Part shown: piece after piece, positions 35,010 to 43,652 of the stretch
How the letters are laid out: every line of letters starts with the position of its first letter
Position numbering within the stretch: position 1 is the stretch's first letter
From: Phycisphaerae bacterium
Lineage (GTDB): Bacteria > Planctomycetota > Phycisphaerae > Sedimentisphaerales > Anaerobacaceae
NCBI GenBank assembly: GCA_012744475.1
Contig: JAAYBV010000062.1
Span: 1 to 52,731, forward strand
Length of the DNA: 52,731 nt
Direction of reading: 5' to 3'
Program-made: the position numbers and the translations under genes
The notes under the pieces: model-generated
What the model saw: only the letters and a program-made list of their open reading frames with translations
Told to the model about the DNA's origin: nothing
Database searches by the model: none

Positions 35010-37907
35010 CTACTCGGTGGTTGCCCGGCCGAAAGCGATATCGTCGATATAGATCAGTCCGGTTCCCCCGGCGGCCGGGCTGGTCCGCGAACCAACTCCG
35101 ATCGTCATCGTCTGGACCCGGCTCAGGTTGACGCCGGCCAGCTCGGTGAACGGGATCTGCCATTGGTTCCACGAGCCTCGGGCCGTGACCAGCGCGTCCG
35201 GATTCGTCACGACGCCGACCTTGCCGGCGCTGTCCGCAATGGCGACGTAGAGCGGTTCGGCCGCATTGCCCGTGTCGGGCTGCTCGACGCCGATCTCCGC
35301 CACCTGCCAAGCGCCCGTGACGTTCCCGGTTGCCGAGATGCCGGAGAAGTCGGCCCCGGTCGCCACCGTCGCGCTGTGGCTGGTTACAGCCAGGCCGACG
35401 TAGACGTTGGCGGCCATCGGAATCGTCAGAGCCGGGCTGACTTCGATGTCGATCCAGGTCTGCCCGTCCGCGGAGCGCTGCGCGGTAAACGTGTTGTTCG
35501 TTCGCGTCAGCTTCACCCAATGCGGCGCGACCAAACCGGTCGCGTCGGTGCTCGTGCTGGCGCCGTCCGTCTCGATGCGACGCTGGAACGAGACGCCATT
35601 GGACGGGGTGACCACCACCATCGCGTGCTTGGAGCCCGGCGCCAGGCTCTCGCGGATCATCACACCGGCCTTGGCCCAGCCATCGCTCAGGAACACGCTG
35701 TCGATGCGGGCGATGATCGACCCGTCACCGCTGAGGCTCTTGTAGGCGAAGCGGAACTCATCAGCGTTGTTCCAGATGTCGGTGCCGATGGCATTCATGA
35801 TGACGCTCGCATCGGCGCTTTCGAGAAAGGCCGGAGCGATGCCTCGTACGTACAGCACCAGAGTGTCGGCGCCATGCACCAACCAGTTCTGAGCGGTGTC
35901 AAACGTTCGATCCGCTTCGGAATACCAGGGAGAGGCCTCGTTGTCGTATGCCAGAGGCATCGACTGCGCGCCGCCGTGCACGATGGTCTTCTCCGCAAAC
36001 GGAGCGGTGAGGTACCCGACCGTCGATCCGGTGTCGTTGACCCAGCCGTCCAGCCAAGTGTCAAAGATGGTAGTGCCGGCGTCGACGTCGTCGTTGTAGC
36101 TTTCGAAGTCGTCGATCAGCGCGTACTCCTGCGTCGAGAAGCTCCAGAGATCGCCGGCCCATGCCGTCACTGCGTCGGCCTCGTTAACCTCCACCACCTG
36201 CCAGTAGTACGTGCTGCCGAACTCCAGCGCCGCCGCGAAGGTGGGCGAGTCGACCGTGGCCGCCAGGGCCAGGGCGTTCGGGTCCGTGCTCAGATACACT
36301 TCGTGCGAGGCCGCCTCGCGACCGCTGCGCCAGGCCAGCGCCGTGCCGACTTCGACGTCGACAGCGCCGTCGGCCGGCTGCGGCTCGCGGGCCTGGGCGG
36401 GGATGAACAGGAACCGCACCTCGCTGAGGCCGTACTGGCCCATCATGCCCCATCCGCTGTTGACCGTCAGGCGAACCGACCGGACGGGGACCCCTCCGAA
36501 GTCGACGGCGGTATTGGCGACGTACGTGGCCTTTGCGGTGGCCTTGGCGAATTCGAAATCGCCCAGGGCGGTCCAGTCCGCTCCGTTCTCGGAACACTCG
36601 ATCGTCACGTCTTTGAGCCCGAAGCCGAGGATCGACTCGAACATGACGTTGTAGTTCCAAACGAGCATCTGGTGCAGTTTGTACACCTTGCCGAGATCGT
36701 ACTGAATCCACAGAGCGCCCTCAGCCAGCGGGTCGGCCAGCCACATATCGGCCGCAGCGGTGGAATGCTGATCGTCGGCATCAATTCCCGACCCGTTGAC
36801 GGTGTTCTCCGGTCCGACGCCTGCTTCGGAGATCCCGTTGCTGGTGGCAACCACACCCGGTACGGCGTAGGCGAACGGCTCGGTCGTAAAGCTCCAGACA
36901 TCGCCCTTGAAGGTGGTGTTGTCCGGGGCGGCGTTGACCTCGTCGACACGCCAGAAGCAGGTCTGGCTGAAGTCGAGAACAGCCGGCGGATCGTACGAGA
37001 CATCGGCCTGTCCCTGGCTGAGCAGCACGCCCATTGGATTGGCTCGATCCGCGTCGTTCACGTCGTCGAACGCTGTTCCAAGGTACACGTCGTGGGTCGC
37101 CGCGAACCGGCCGGCCTTCCAGCTCAGGATCACGTCGCGAGGCACATCCGTCGCCCCATCGGATGGGACAGGATCGCCCGCCTTTTCGCTGTCGGGCCCG
37201 AGGCCTGCCATGGCGTTTCGAATCTCGCCGATCTCCAGCGCGCGATCGTACACGCGGATGTCATCCATCGGACCGAGGAAGAGGCGAGCGACCTCCCTCT
37301 CGTTGTCGAGGATGCCCACGGCCAGGCCAAAGGAGTCCGTGGGATCGAACACACTGGTGTCGGCGGCGGCGCCGATCTGCTCACCGTCGATGTACAGCGC
37401 GATCTGGCCGGCCGACTTGACGATCGCTGCATGGTACCAGTTGCCGTCGGCGTAGGAGGCGGTGCTGTAGACATTCGTGCCTCCCCCCGTACCCAGCGGG
37501 TACCGGTGCAGGTAGCGGAGCGTGCCGGCGGCCTGGACCTCCAGCAGGATGCCATGCTGCACGCCGACCGCGTAGGCCGACAGGATGTCGCGCTGGGCCA
37601 GCGAATCCACGCGGAACCAGACCGTCATCGTGTACTCGGCCAACTGGAAGTGGCCGTCGATGAAGATGTAGTCATCTGTCCCGTCGAACAGCAGACCGCC
37701 TCCGTAGATCGCCTTCGCCATCCACTCGGGGTTGCCGAAGAGCTCTCCGTCCACGCTGCGACCGCTGGAATCGGTGGCGATCGTGCCGGCGCCGTCGTCG
37801 AGCTTCCACCAGCCGACGAGACTCGGATCGGCCGCACGCGTCGCACTGAGGTTGAACGTTCCCAAGACCACCGCGAGAATCAACACAGGCATGAATTGAG
37901 TGCGCAT
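35010..37907 (-). CDS. Secreted LamG + discoidin multidomain protein with extra sandwich domain
   Basis: A 965-aa exported paralogue of the gene at 32403. It has a signal peptide (1-25), a canonical LamG domain opening LVGWWKLDDGAGTIATDSSG (about 28-235), two fibronectin-III-like modules flanking a discoidin domain (about 245-600) and the C-terminal IDDFESYNDDVDAG...IDDIAFG domain. About 180 residues are inserted within that last domain (roughly 690-870, from SADASVIMNAIGTDIW to GNVTGAW). The insert resembles DUF1349-type concanavalin-like sandwich domains (AGVMIRESL, GQTWIDIEV). AGGAGG lies 7 nt before the ATG at 37907; the frame runs 16 codons further upstream without support. Likely a glycan-binding surface protein. 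Confidence 0.9.
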   Translation of the reverse strand: MRTQFMPVLILAVVLGTFNLSATRAADPSLVGWWKLDDGAGTIATDSSGRSVDGELFGNPEWMAKAIYGGGLLFDGTDDYIFIDGHFQLAEYTMTVWFRVDSLAQRDILSAYAVGVQHGILLEVQAAGTLRYLHRYPLGTGGGTNVYSTASYADGNWYHAAIVKSAGQIALYIDGEQIGAAADTSVFDPTDSFGLAVGILDNEREVARLFLGPMDDIRVYDRALEIGEIRNAMAGLGPDSEKAGDPVPSDGATDVPRDVILSWKAGRFAATHDVYLGTAFDDVNDADRANPMGVLLSQGQADVSYDPPAVLDFSQTCFWRVDEVNAAPDNTTFKGDVWSFTTEPFAYAVPGVVATSNGISEAGVGPENTVNGSGIDADDQHSTAAADMWLADPLAEGALWIQYDLGKVYKLHQMLVWNYNVMFESILGFGLKDVTIECSENGADWTALGDFEFAKATAKATYVANTAVDFGGVPVRSVRLTVNSGWGMMGQYGLSEVRFLFIPAQAREPQPADGAVDVEVGTALAWRSGREAASHEVYLSTDPNALALAATVDSPTFAAALEFGSTYYWQVVEVNEADAVTAWAGDLWSFSTQEYALIDDFESYNDDVDAGTTIFDTWLDGWVNDTGSTVGYLTAPFAEKTIVHGGAQSMPLAYDNEASPWYSEADRTFDTAQNWLVHGADTLVLYVRGIAPAFLESADASVIMNAIGTDIWNNADEFRFAYKSLSGDGSIIARIDSVFLSDGWAKAGVMIRESLAPGSKHAMVVVTPSNGVSFQRRIETDGASTSTDATGLVAPHWVKLTRTNNTFTAQRSADGQTWIDIEVSPALTIPMAANVYVGLAVTSHSATVATGADFSGISATGNVTGAWQVAEIGVEQPDTGNAAEPLYVAIADSAGKVGVVTNPDALVTARGSWNQWQIPFTELAGVNLSRVQTMTIGVGSRTSPAAGGTGLIYIDDIAFGRATTE

Positions 37908-38007
37908 GATCGTCCTCCTTCGAGAAGTTCGACATGGGCCCGCTCCCGGCCACAAGCGAGAGCGGAGACCTTGCGTCTGACCCTATTGCCCGGCGGCACC
38001 GGCCCAC

Positions 38008-38070
38008 GTGGCGAGGGCGTCTCGCCCTCGTGTCCGAGAAGAAAGAGCAAGGGCAAGATGCCCTCGCCAC
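38008..38070. repeat. Nested palindrome (GTGGCGAGGGC arms)
   Basis: Outer arms GTGGCGAGGGC and GCCCTCGCCAC are complementary and flank the region. The left half also folds on itself (CGAGGGCG near 38012 with CGCCCTCG near 38023). Confidence 0.65.
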
Positions 38071-38332
38071 ACAGCCAAAGCCGCAGAACACGCACCGATG
38101 AACTTGCCTCAGACCGCGACATCCATGAAGTGATCCTGCCGATCCGTTGTATCCCGTCCACACACCTTCATCAGTTCATTGTACCGCAAGACGGGGTTCG
38201 GCACAACCTCATTGGCCGGCAGAATCCCGCGATGCCAGCAGAACCCGTGCTGGCCCGAGACGAAAGCCAAGGGGGCGATGCGGCATTTTGGGTTGAAAAC
38301 CGGCTCGCGAGGCAATACCCTGAGGCTTGCCG

Positions 38333-38352
38333 ATCCCGATGTCGATCGGGAT
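38333..38352. repeat. Short palindrome, family C
   Basis: ATCCCGATGTCGATCGGGAT, arms ATCCCGAT/ATCGGGAT. Related to the palindrome at 32225-32242. Confidence 0.8.
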
Positions 38353-38392
38353 TGACCGTGTCCAAGCAACTCACGACTCTGGAGGTTGAACG

Positions 38393-40654
38393 ATGAACAG
38401 CAGCCCAGCAGGAACCCAGCCACTCTCAAACAAACGCACGATCTGGCTCGCCGCCATTCTGGTCGCGTGCCTGTGTCTGGTCGCCGGCGCCGCGTGGAAG
38501 CCGGCCGACGGCCCTTTGATGACGAAGTGGGCCCATGATGTCAGGCCGCAGAGTGCCCACGCCGAGTATCCCCGGCCCCAGATGGTCCGTCAGAACTGGC
38601 TCAACCTCAACGGTCTGTGGGACTATGCGATCCGGCCGAAGGACGACCGGCAGCCACGTGATTTCGACGGGCAGATTCTCGTGCCGTTCCCGGTCGAGTC
38701 GGCTCTGTCCGGCGTGATGAAGCCGGTCGGCCCGGACAACCGGCTCTGGTACCGCCGCACCTTCGACGTCCCCAAAGACTGGGGCGAGGGCAATCGCATC
38801 CTGCTGAACTTCGGCGCGGTGGACTGGGATGCCACCGTCTGGGTCAACGGCATGAAGATCGACAGCCATCAGGGCGGATACGATCCCTTTGCGTTCGACA
38901 TCACCCACGCTCTGAGAGCCGGCGGACCGCAGGAAATCGTCGTGTCCGCATGGGACCCCACCGATGCGGGTGACCAGCCGCGCGGCAAGCAGGTCCGCAA
39001 GCCCAATGGGATTTGGTATACGGCGGTGACCGGCATCTGGCAGACCGTCTGGCTCGAACCGGTGTCCAGACGCTGCATCGAGGGCCTCAAGCTCACGCCG
39101 GACGTCGACGGGTCCAAGCTCATCGTCGAAATCGGGACGAGGCTCACACGCAGCGACAACGTGACGGTCGAGGTCTCCGCCGCCGGTGAGCCGGTCGCTC
39201 AAGCCAAGGGCTTGAACCAGATCGAGGTGCCGATCCCCAATCCACACCTGTGGTCGCCGGACGATCCGTTCCTCTACGATGTCAAGATCACGCTGGGGCA
39301 CTTCAACCTCCCGGTCGTACACGACGAGGTGAAGTCGTACTTCGGCATGCGGAAGATTTCCCTGGAGAAGGACGAGGAAGGCATCAATCGCCTGTTCCTC
39401 AACGGAAAGCCGCTGTTCCAGTACGGCCCGCTCGACCAGGGCTGGTGGCCCGATGGGCTCTATGCCGCGCCGACCGACGAGGCGCTGCGGTACGACGTCG
39501 AGGTGACCAGGCAACTCGGCTGCAACATGGCCCGCAAGCACGTAAAGGTCGAGCCGGCCCGATGGTATTACTGGTGCGACAAGCTCGGCCTGCTCGTCTG
39601 GCAAGACATGCCCAGCGCCAACAACAAGACCGACGAAGGCAAGAAGCAGTTCGAGCTGGAGTGGAGCCGCATCGTCGCGGCGTTCGCCAACCATCCATCG
39701 ATCGTGATGTGGGTTCCATTCAACGAAGGGTGGGGCCAGTACGACACGCCTCGCATCGTGGAGGTGACCAGGAAGCTCGACCCGAGCCGCCTGGTGAACA
39801 ACGCCAGCGGCTGGACCGACAACAAAGTCGGCGACGTTCACGACATTCACAGCTACCCTGGTCCGGCGGCTCCGCCGGTGGAAGAGGCCAGGGCGATCGT
39901 ACTGGGCGAGTTCGGCGGCCTGGGCCTGCCTGTGCGAGGCCACACCTGGCAGGACGAAAAGAACTGGGGCTACCGCAGCTATGAGTCGCGCGAGGCGCTC
40001 ACCGATGCGTATCTGGCGCTGATCGGCAACCTGCGACCGTTGATCGGCGGCGGTCTGAGCGCGGCGGTCTACACGCAGACGACCGACGTGGAGATCGAGG
40101 TCAACGGCCTGCTCACGTACGATCGCGCCATGATCAAGATGGACGCCGACAAGGTGCGAGCCGCCAACGAGAAACTCTATCTGCCGGCCCCGATCGTCAA
40201 GACCATCGTGCCGACCTCGCAGGACGAGGGCCGGGTGTGGCGCCACACAACGACCGAACCGGCCGCCGGCTGGCAGAAGGACAATTTCGACGACACCGCA
40301 TGGCAGATCGGCAAAGGCGGCTTCGGCACGGAAAGCACGCCGGGCGCGGTGGTGCGCACGAAATGGGACTCCTCGGACATCTGGCTGCGTCGCAGTTTCG
40401 ACCTGGGCGGCACGATTCCCGCCGAGCTGCATCTGGCCATCCACCACGATGAAGACGCCGAGGTCTACATCAATGGGCAGATCGTCGCGAGCATCCAGGG
40501 GTATACCGCCGGATACGTGCAGGTGCCGCTCGATGAGAAGGCCAAGGCGGCGCTGAAGCCGAACCTGAACCGCCTAGCCGTCCACTGCCACCAGACCGGC
40601 GGCGGCCAGTACATCGACGTCGGCCTCGTCAGCGTCACCGAACGCACACCGTGA
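38393..40654 (+). CDS. Glycoside hydrolase family 2 protein (beta-galactosidase-like), exported
   Basis: A 753-aa enzyme of GH2 layout: an N-terminal membrane/signal segment (TIWLAAILVACLCLVAGAA, about 16-34), a sugar-binding jelly roll (about 60-220, LWYRRTFDVP and VDWDATVWVNG), an immunoglobulin-like domain (about 225-330) and the TIM barrel (about 335-590). The acid/base is E445 in VPFNEGWGQ and the nucleophile E506 in VLGEFGGLG, as in GH2 retaining enzymes. A C-terminal beta domain (about 610-753) resembles galactose-binding modules. GH2 specificity (galactosidase, glucuronidase or mannosidase) cannot be told from sequence alone. GGAGG lies just upstream of the ATG at 38393. It acts outside the cytoplasm, beside the LamG binders. 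Confidence 0.92.
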   Translation: MNSSPAGTQPLSNKRTIWLAAILVACLCLVAGAAWKPADGPLMTKWAHDVRPQSAHAEYPRPQMVRQNWLNLNGLWDYAIRPKDDRQPRDFDGQILVPFPVESALSGVMKPVGPDNRLWYRRTFDVPKDWGEGNRILLNFGAVDWDATVWVNGMKIDSHQGGYDPFAFDITHALRAGGPQEIVVSAWDPTDAGDQPRGKQVRKPNGIWYTAVTGIWQTVWLEPVSRRCIEGLKLTPDVDGSKLIVEIGTRLTRSDNVTVEVSAAGEPVAQAKGLNQIEVPIPNPHLWSPDDPFLYDVKITLGHFNLPVVHDEVKSYFGMRKISLEKDEEGINRLFLNGKPLFQYGPLDQGWWPDGLYAAPTDEALRYDVEVTRQLGCNMARKHVKVEPARWYYWCDKLGLLVWQDMPSANNKTDEGKKQFELEWSRIVAAFANHPSIVMWVPFNEGWGQYDTPRIVEVTRKLDPSRLVNNASGWTDNKVGDVHDIHSYPGPAAPPVEEARAIVLGEFGGLGLPVRGHTWQDEKNWGYRSYESREALTDAYLALIGNLRPLIGGGLSAAVYTQTTDVEIEVNGLLTYDRAMIKMDADKVRAANEKLYLPAPIVKTIVPTSQDEGRVWRHTTTEPAAGWQKDNFDDTAWQIGKGGFGTESTPGAVVRTKWDSSDIWLRRSFDLGGTIPAELHLAIHHDEDAEVYINGQIVASIQGYTAGYVQVPLDEKAKAALKPNLNRLAVHCHQTGGGQYIDVGLVSVTERTP

Positions 40655-40697
40655 AGAACCGCCGAGAAAAGCAAAGATCAAGCAGCAAAATGCAAAA

Positions 40698-42059
40698 ATG
40701 AGGAAGTCATCCGCCGAAGGCGGATTCCGCCAAGCCGGCTCGATCCTACCGGCGCCGGCGAAGCAGGCCAAATCCGAAATCCGTATGTCGAAATCCGAAA
40801 CAAGCACGAAAGCCCAAAACCCAAAATTCGAAAGCGGCCTGCGGCCGAAGGTTTGGGACATTAGGATTCGGTTTATTCGAATCTGTTTCGGATTTCGGGT
40901 TTCGGGTTTCGTGCTTTACGTTGTGCTGGCAGCGGCGGTGATGTTGCAGGGCTGTCGCTCGCCCTCGGTGCGGCGGCTGGATCGGATCGACGCGATGGTC
41001 AACGAGGAGATCGCCGCCGGGCATGTCCCCGGCGCGGTCGTGCTGGTCGGGCGGTCGGATCGGATTCTCTATCACAGGGCGTTCGGATCGGCCATGATCG
41101 TAGGGGCGAATGATGATTCGCCCGTACGGAAGCCGATGGGGATCGACACCGTCTTCGACTTGGCGTCACTGACCAAGCCTATCGCGACCGCAACGTCGAT
41201 CCTGATCCTGGCGGACCGAGGCCAACTGAACATCGACGATCGCGTCGGCGCCTACCTTCCGGCCTTCGCCTGTGCCGGCAAGGCCGATGCGCGAATCCGG
41301 CATCTGCTGACTCACACGTCGGGCCTGCCGGCGTATACCACCGCCAAGCCGCTGGCCGACGAGTATGGCAGCCCGTGCCCGGAGCAGGTGATCGAGAAGA
41401 TTTGCCGCCTGGAGGCGATGAATGCGCCGGGCGAGGAGTTTCGCTATAGCTGCCTGGGTTACATCGTGCTGGCTCGCATCGTCGAGATCGTCTCCGGCCG
41501 GAACGTCGCGGAATTCAGCAAAGAGAACATCTTCGAGCCGCTGGGCATGCACCGGACGACGTTCAACCCGCCCACATCCTGGGAGGACGGGATCGCCGCA
41601 ACGCAGATCGTCGACGGCAAGCCCTTGCGCGGAACCGTCCACGACCCGCTGGCCCAACTGATGGATGGCGTCAGCGGCAACGCGGGTCTGTTCTCGACCG
41701 CGTTCGATCTGTCGATCTACTGCCGGATGCTCCTCAACGGCGGCGCTTGGCACGGGACGAGAATCCTGAGCCCCGATGCCACGCGAATGCTGACGACGGT
41801 CCAGTCCCACGGCCGCGCCTACGGCTTCGACGTCGCCTCCGATTACGCATGGCTCAAGGGCCCGCACGCCTCCGAGCAGGCGTTTTGTCACACTGGGTAC
41901 ACCGGAACCAGCATCGTGTGCGATCCGGCCGTCGATACGTACGCGATCCTCCTGACCAACCGCGCGCACCCACACGACAAGGGCACCGTACGAGAGCTGC
42001 GGCTCAAAATCGCCGAGGCGGTCTTTCAGCCACGTGGCTCCGTCGTCGCAGGCCGGTGA
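40698..42059 (+). CDS. Serine hydrolase (beta-lactamase/DD-peptidase class C type), probable lipoprotein
   Basis: A serine hydrolase with all three active-site elements: S-x-x-K in DLASLTKPIAT (Ser codon at 41166), a Y-x-N-like Y-S-C motif in EFRYSCLGYIVLA, and HTG in FCHTGYTGTS. Such proteins are DD-peptidases, esterases or beta-lactamase-like. A lipoprotein signal, YVVLAAAVMLQGC, precedes the domain. The true start is unresolved: ATG at 40698, ATG at 40785 or GTG at 40911 are in frame, none with a good ribosome-binding site. All codons before the lipobox are read from palindromic repeat DNA. A further 30-bp palindrome (41099-41128) lies in frame before the SLTK motif, adding about GANDDSPVRK. 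The 3' end overlaps the convergent symporter by 34 nt. Confidence 0.88.
   Translation: MRKSSAEGGFRQAGSILPAPAKQAKSEIRMSKSETSTKAQNPKFESGLRPKVWDIRIRFIRICFGFRVSGFVLYVVLAAAVMLQGCRSPSVRRLDRIDAMVNEEIAAGHVPGAVVLVGRSDRILYHRAFGSAMIVGANDDSPVRKPMGIDTVFDLASLTKPIATATSILILADRGQLNIDDRVGAYLPAFACAGKADARIRHLLTHTSGLPAYTTAKPLADEYGSPCPEQVIEKICRLEAMNAPGEEFRYSCLGYIVLARIVEIVSGRNVAEFSKENIFEPLGMHRTTFNPPTSWEDGIAATQIVDGKPLRGTVHDPLAQLMDGVSGNAGLFSTAFDLSIYCRMLLNGGAWHGTRILSPDATRMLTTVQSHGRAYGFDVASDYAWLKGPHASEQAFCHTGYTGTSIVCDPAVDTYAILLTNRAHPHDKGTVRELRLKIAEAVFQPRGSVVAGR
40709..40725. repeat. Short palindrome, family F
   Basis: ATCCGCC-gaa-GGCGGAT. The same type occurs at 43576-43592 (ATCCGC-tgcag-GCGGAT) and 3295-3311 (GTCCGCC-tgc-GGCGGAC), the other two inside long palindromic elements. 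Confidence 0.7.
40789..40916. repeat. Long palindromic element overlapping the 5' end of the serine hydrolase
   Basis: Two pairs of perfect arms: CGAAATCCGAAACA (40789-40802) with TGTTTCGGATTTCG (40884-40897), and AAGCACGAAA (40802-40811) with TTTCGTGCTT (40907-40916). The centre is the GC palindrome CGGCC-tgc-GGCCG (40835-40847). The GTG at 40911 that could start the lipoprotein lies inside the right arm. Confidence 0.8.
41099..41128. repeat. Family A palindrome inserted in frame in a coding sequence
   Basis: Arms CGTAGGGGCGAAT and ATTCGCCCGTACG flank a 4-nt centre with one mismatch. At 30 bp it adds 10 codons without shifting the frame of the serine hydrolase. Confidence 0.85.
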
Positions 42060-43399
42060 TCTGCGGGCGAGTCGGCTCGATCCAAACCCACCAGGTTCTC
42101 CCTGGTGGCGACCGCGTAGGAGCAGACCAGGTCGCCGGTGACGTTGTTCATCGTCTCGAACATGTCGAGAATGGGATTGATGCCGAGCGCCAGCGCCACG
42201 ATCACCGCCACCTGCTCGGCGCTCAGGCCCATGCTTTCGAGAATGACGAACAGCAGCATCAGGCTGCCGCCGGGGACGCCACCGGCGCCGATGGAGGCCA
42301 GCACCGTGGTGATCACCAGCACCGCCAGCATGCCGACCGTCAGCTTGACGTCGAACATGTTGGCCGCCAGGACCGCGAACATCGGCAGGTGGACGCACAC
42401 ACCGTCCATGTTGATCGTCGCGCCCAAAGGCAGCGAGAAGCTGGCCAACTCGTCATGGATCTTCAGCTCCTCGTGCGCGGTCCTGATCGACACCGGTAAC
42501 GTCGCGGCGCTGCTGCGCGTGATAAACGCCATGATCATCGGTTCGCGGATGCGCTTGAGCACGCCAAACGGATTGTGGCGCGTCACTGCCCACAGCAGCA
42601 GCGGATAGACGACGAAAACCATCGCTCCGATACCAAAGATGACGCCCAGCGTCACACTGACGTAGGGCCCGACGATGGATGGGCCGTAGAGCCCGAAGTT
42701 GACAATCGACAAGGCCAGCACGCCGATGGGCGAGTACTCGAGAATCCAGTCGACCAGTTTGAACATCGTGTCCCGGCAGGCTTCGAGCAAATCGATCAAG
42801 CCCTCCAGACGCCTGATCTGACGGGCCTCGCCTGCCTCAATCAGCACGCGAATCGCCAGGCCGAACAGGATGGCGAAGATGATGATGGGCAGGAAGTTGC
42901 CCGTCGCCAGCGCCTCGAACGGATTGCGGAACAGGTTCAGCACGATCTGCGAAAGCGCCCCCTGCTCGGTTGCGCCCTTGGCCACGTCGCCTGCCTCTGT
43001 CATCTTGAGATCCGCCAGCTTGCGCCAGGCGTCCAGATCGGCGCCGGCTCCCGGATCCAGAGCCAGAGCCAGGCCTGTCCCAAGAACCGCAGCCAGCAGG
43101 CTCGTCGCCAGATACCAGGCAATGGTCTTGAGCCCGATGTGCCCGAACCTCTTGATCGGCAGGCTCGAAGCGCCGACCACGAGAGAAAAAAAGATGATCG
43201 GCACCACGATCATCTTGAGCATGTGCACGAAGACCTGGCCGAAGGGAAGGATGTAGGGGATGACGGCTTGCGAGACCATCGCCTCGCCCGAGCGGGATCG
43301 GGACCAGAACAGAACGCCGATCAGCGAGCCGATGAGGAAACCAGCGAGAATCCGCAGGATCAGAGACGTCTGGAAGTACAGCCGCAACAGCTTATTCAT
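42026..43399 (-). CDS. Dicarboxylate/amino-acid:cation symporter (DAACS family)
   Basis: A 457-aa membrane transporter of the glutamate/aspartate/dicarboxylate family with eight membrane segments. Diagnostic motifs are the serine-rich hairpin ITRSSAATLPVSI, the NMDG motif in LGATINMDGVCVHLP, the hairpin-2 motif ASIGAGGVPGGSL, and the final binding helix DMFETMNNVTGDLVCSYA with the conserved Asp and Asn residues. It couples uptake of anionic substrate to Na+ or H+. The start at 43399 is preferred (AGGA about 11 nt upstream); 43411 is also possible. The last 12 codons overlap the end of the convergent serine hydrolase. Confidence 0.93.
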   Translation of the reverse strand: MNKLLRLYFQTSLILRILAGFLIGSLIGVLFWSRSRSGEAMVSQAVIPYILPFGQVFVHMLKMIVVPIIFFSLVVGASSLPIKRFGHIGLKTIAWYLATSLLAAVLGTGLALALDPGAGADLDAWRKLADLKMTEAGDVAKGATEQGALSQIVLNLFRNPFEALATGNFLPIIIFAILFGLAIRVLIEAGEARQIRRLEGLIDLLEACRDTMFKLVDWILEYSPIGVLALSIVNFGLYGPSIVGPYVSVTLGVIFGIGAMVFVVYPLLLWAVTRHNPFGVLKRIREPMIMAFITRSSAATLPVSIRTAHEELKIHDELASFSLPLGATINMDGVCVHLPMFAVLAANMFDVKLTVGMLAVLVITTVLASIGAGGVPGGSLMLLFVILESMGLSAEQVAVIVALALGINPILDMFETMNNVTGDLVCSYAVATRENLVGLDRADSPADHRPATTEPRG

Positions 43400-43535
43400 G
43401 GACGCGTTCATCCTTTCGACGCACGTCGTGCCGTCCTTGCGGCACACGGCGCCAGGATTCTACAGTGGCCCTCGCGCGGCGACAACCTGCAAGTCGCCAA
43501 GTCATTGACCCCTGAAGCGACTTGTGGTATAGAGA

Positions 43536-43621
43536 GATCAAAATTCAAGAATCAAATATCAGAGTTTAGGAGGTCATCCGCTGCAGGCGGATGCCGCCGG
43601 TTTGATTCTTGCCTTTTGATC
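43536..43621. repeat. Long palindromic element upstream of the oxidoreductase
   Basis: Perfect arms GATCAAAA (43536-43543) and CAAGAATCAAA (43546-43556) pair with TTTGATTCTTG (43601-43611) and TTTTGATC (43614-43621). The centre is ATCCGC-tgcag-GCGGAT (43576-43592). It ends 31 nt before the next start codon. Confidence 0.8.
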
Positions 43622-43652
43622 CTTACACTTCACCAGGGAAAAGGGGCTTGTC

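Larger units (their letters stand above)
37908..38392. other. Intergenic region with palindromic repeats
   Basis: About 485 bp between divergent genes. It holds the nested palindrome at 38008-38070 and a family C palindrome (38333-38352) shortly before the GH2 start. No gene was seen. Confidence 0.55.

Noticed and set aside
34104-38396. Very long plus-strand open frame (about 1430 codons) opposite the two LamG genes
   Set aside because: It is antisense to two well-supported genes, has no recognisable domain and is rich in Arg, Asp and Val as expected for a high-GC shadow frame.
40177-40440. Minus-strand frame inside the GH2 gene
   Set aside because: It lies entirely opposite a GH2 gene whose catalytic motifs are intact.
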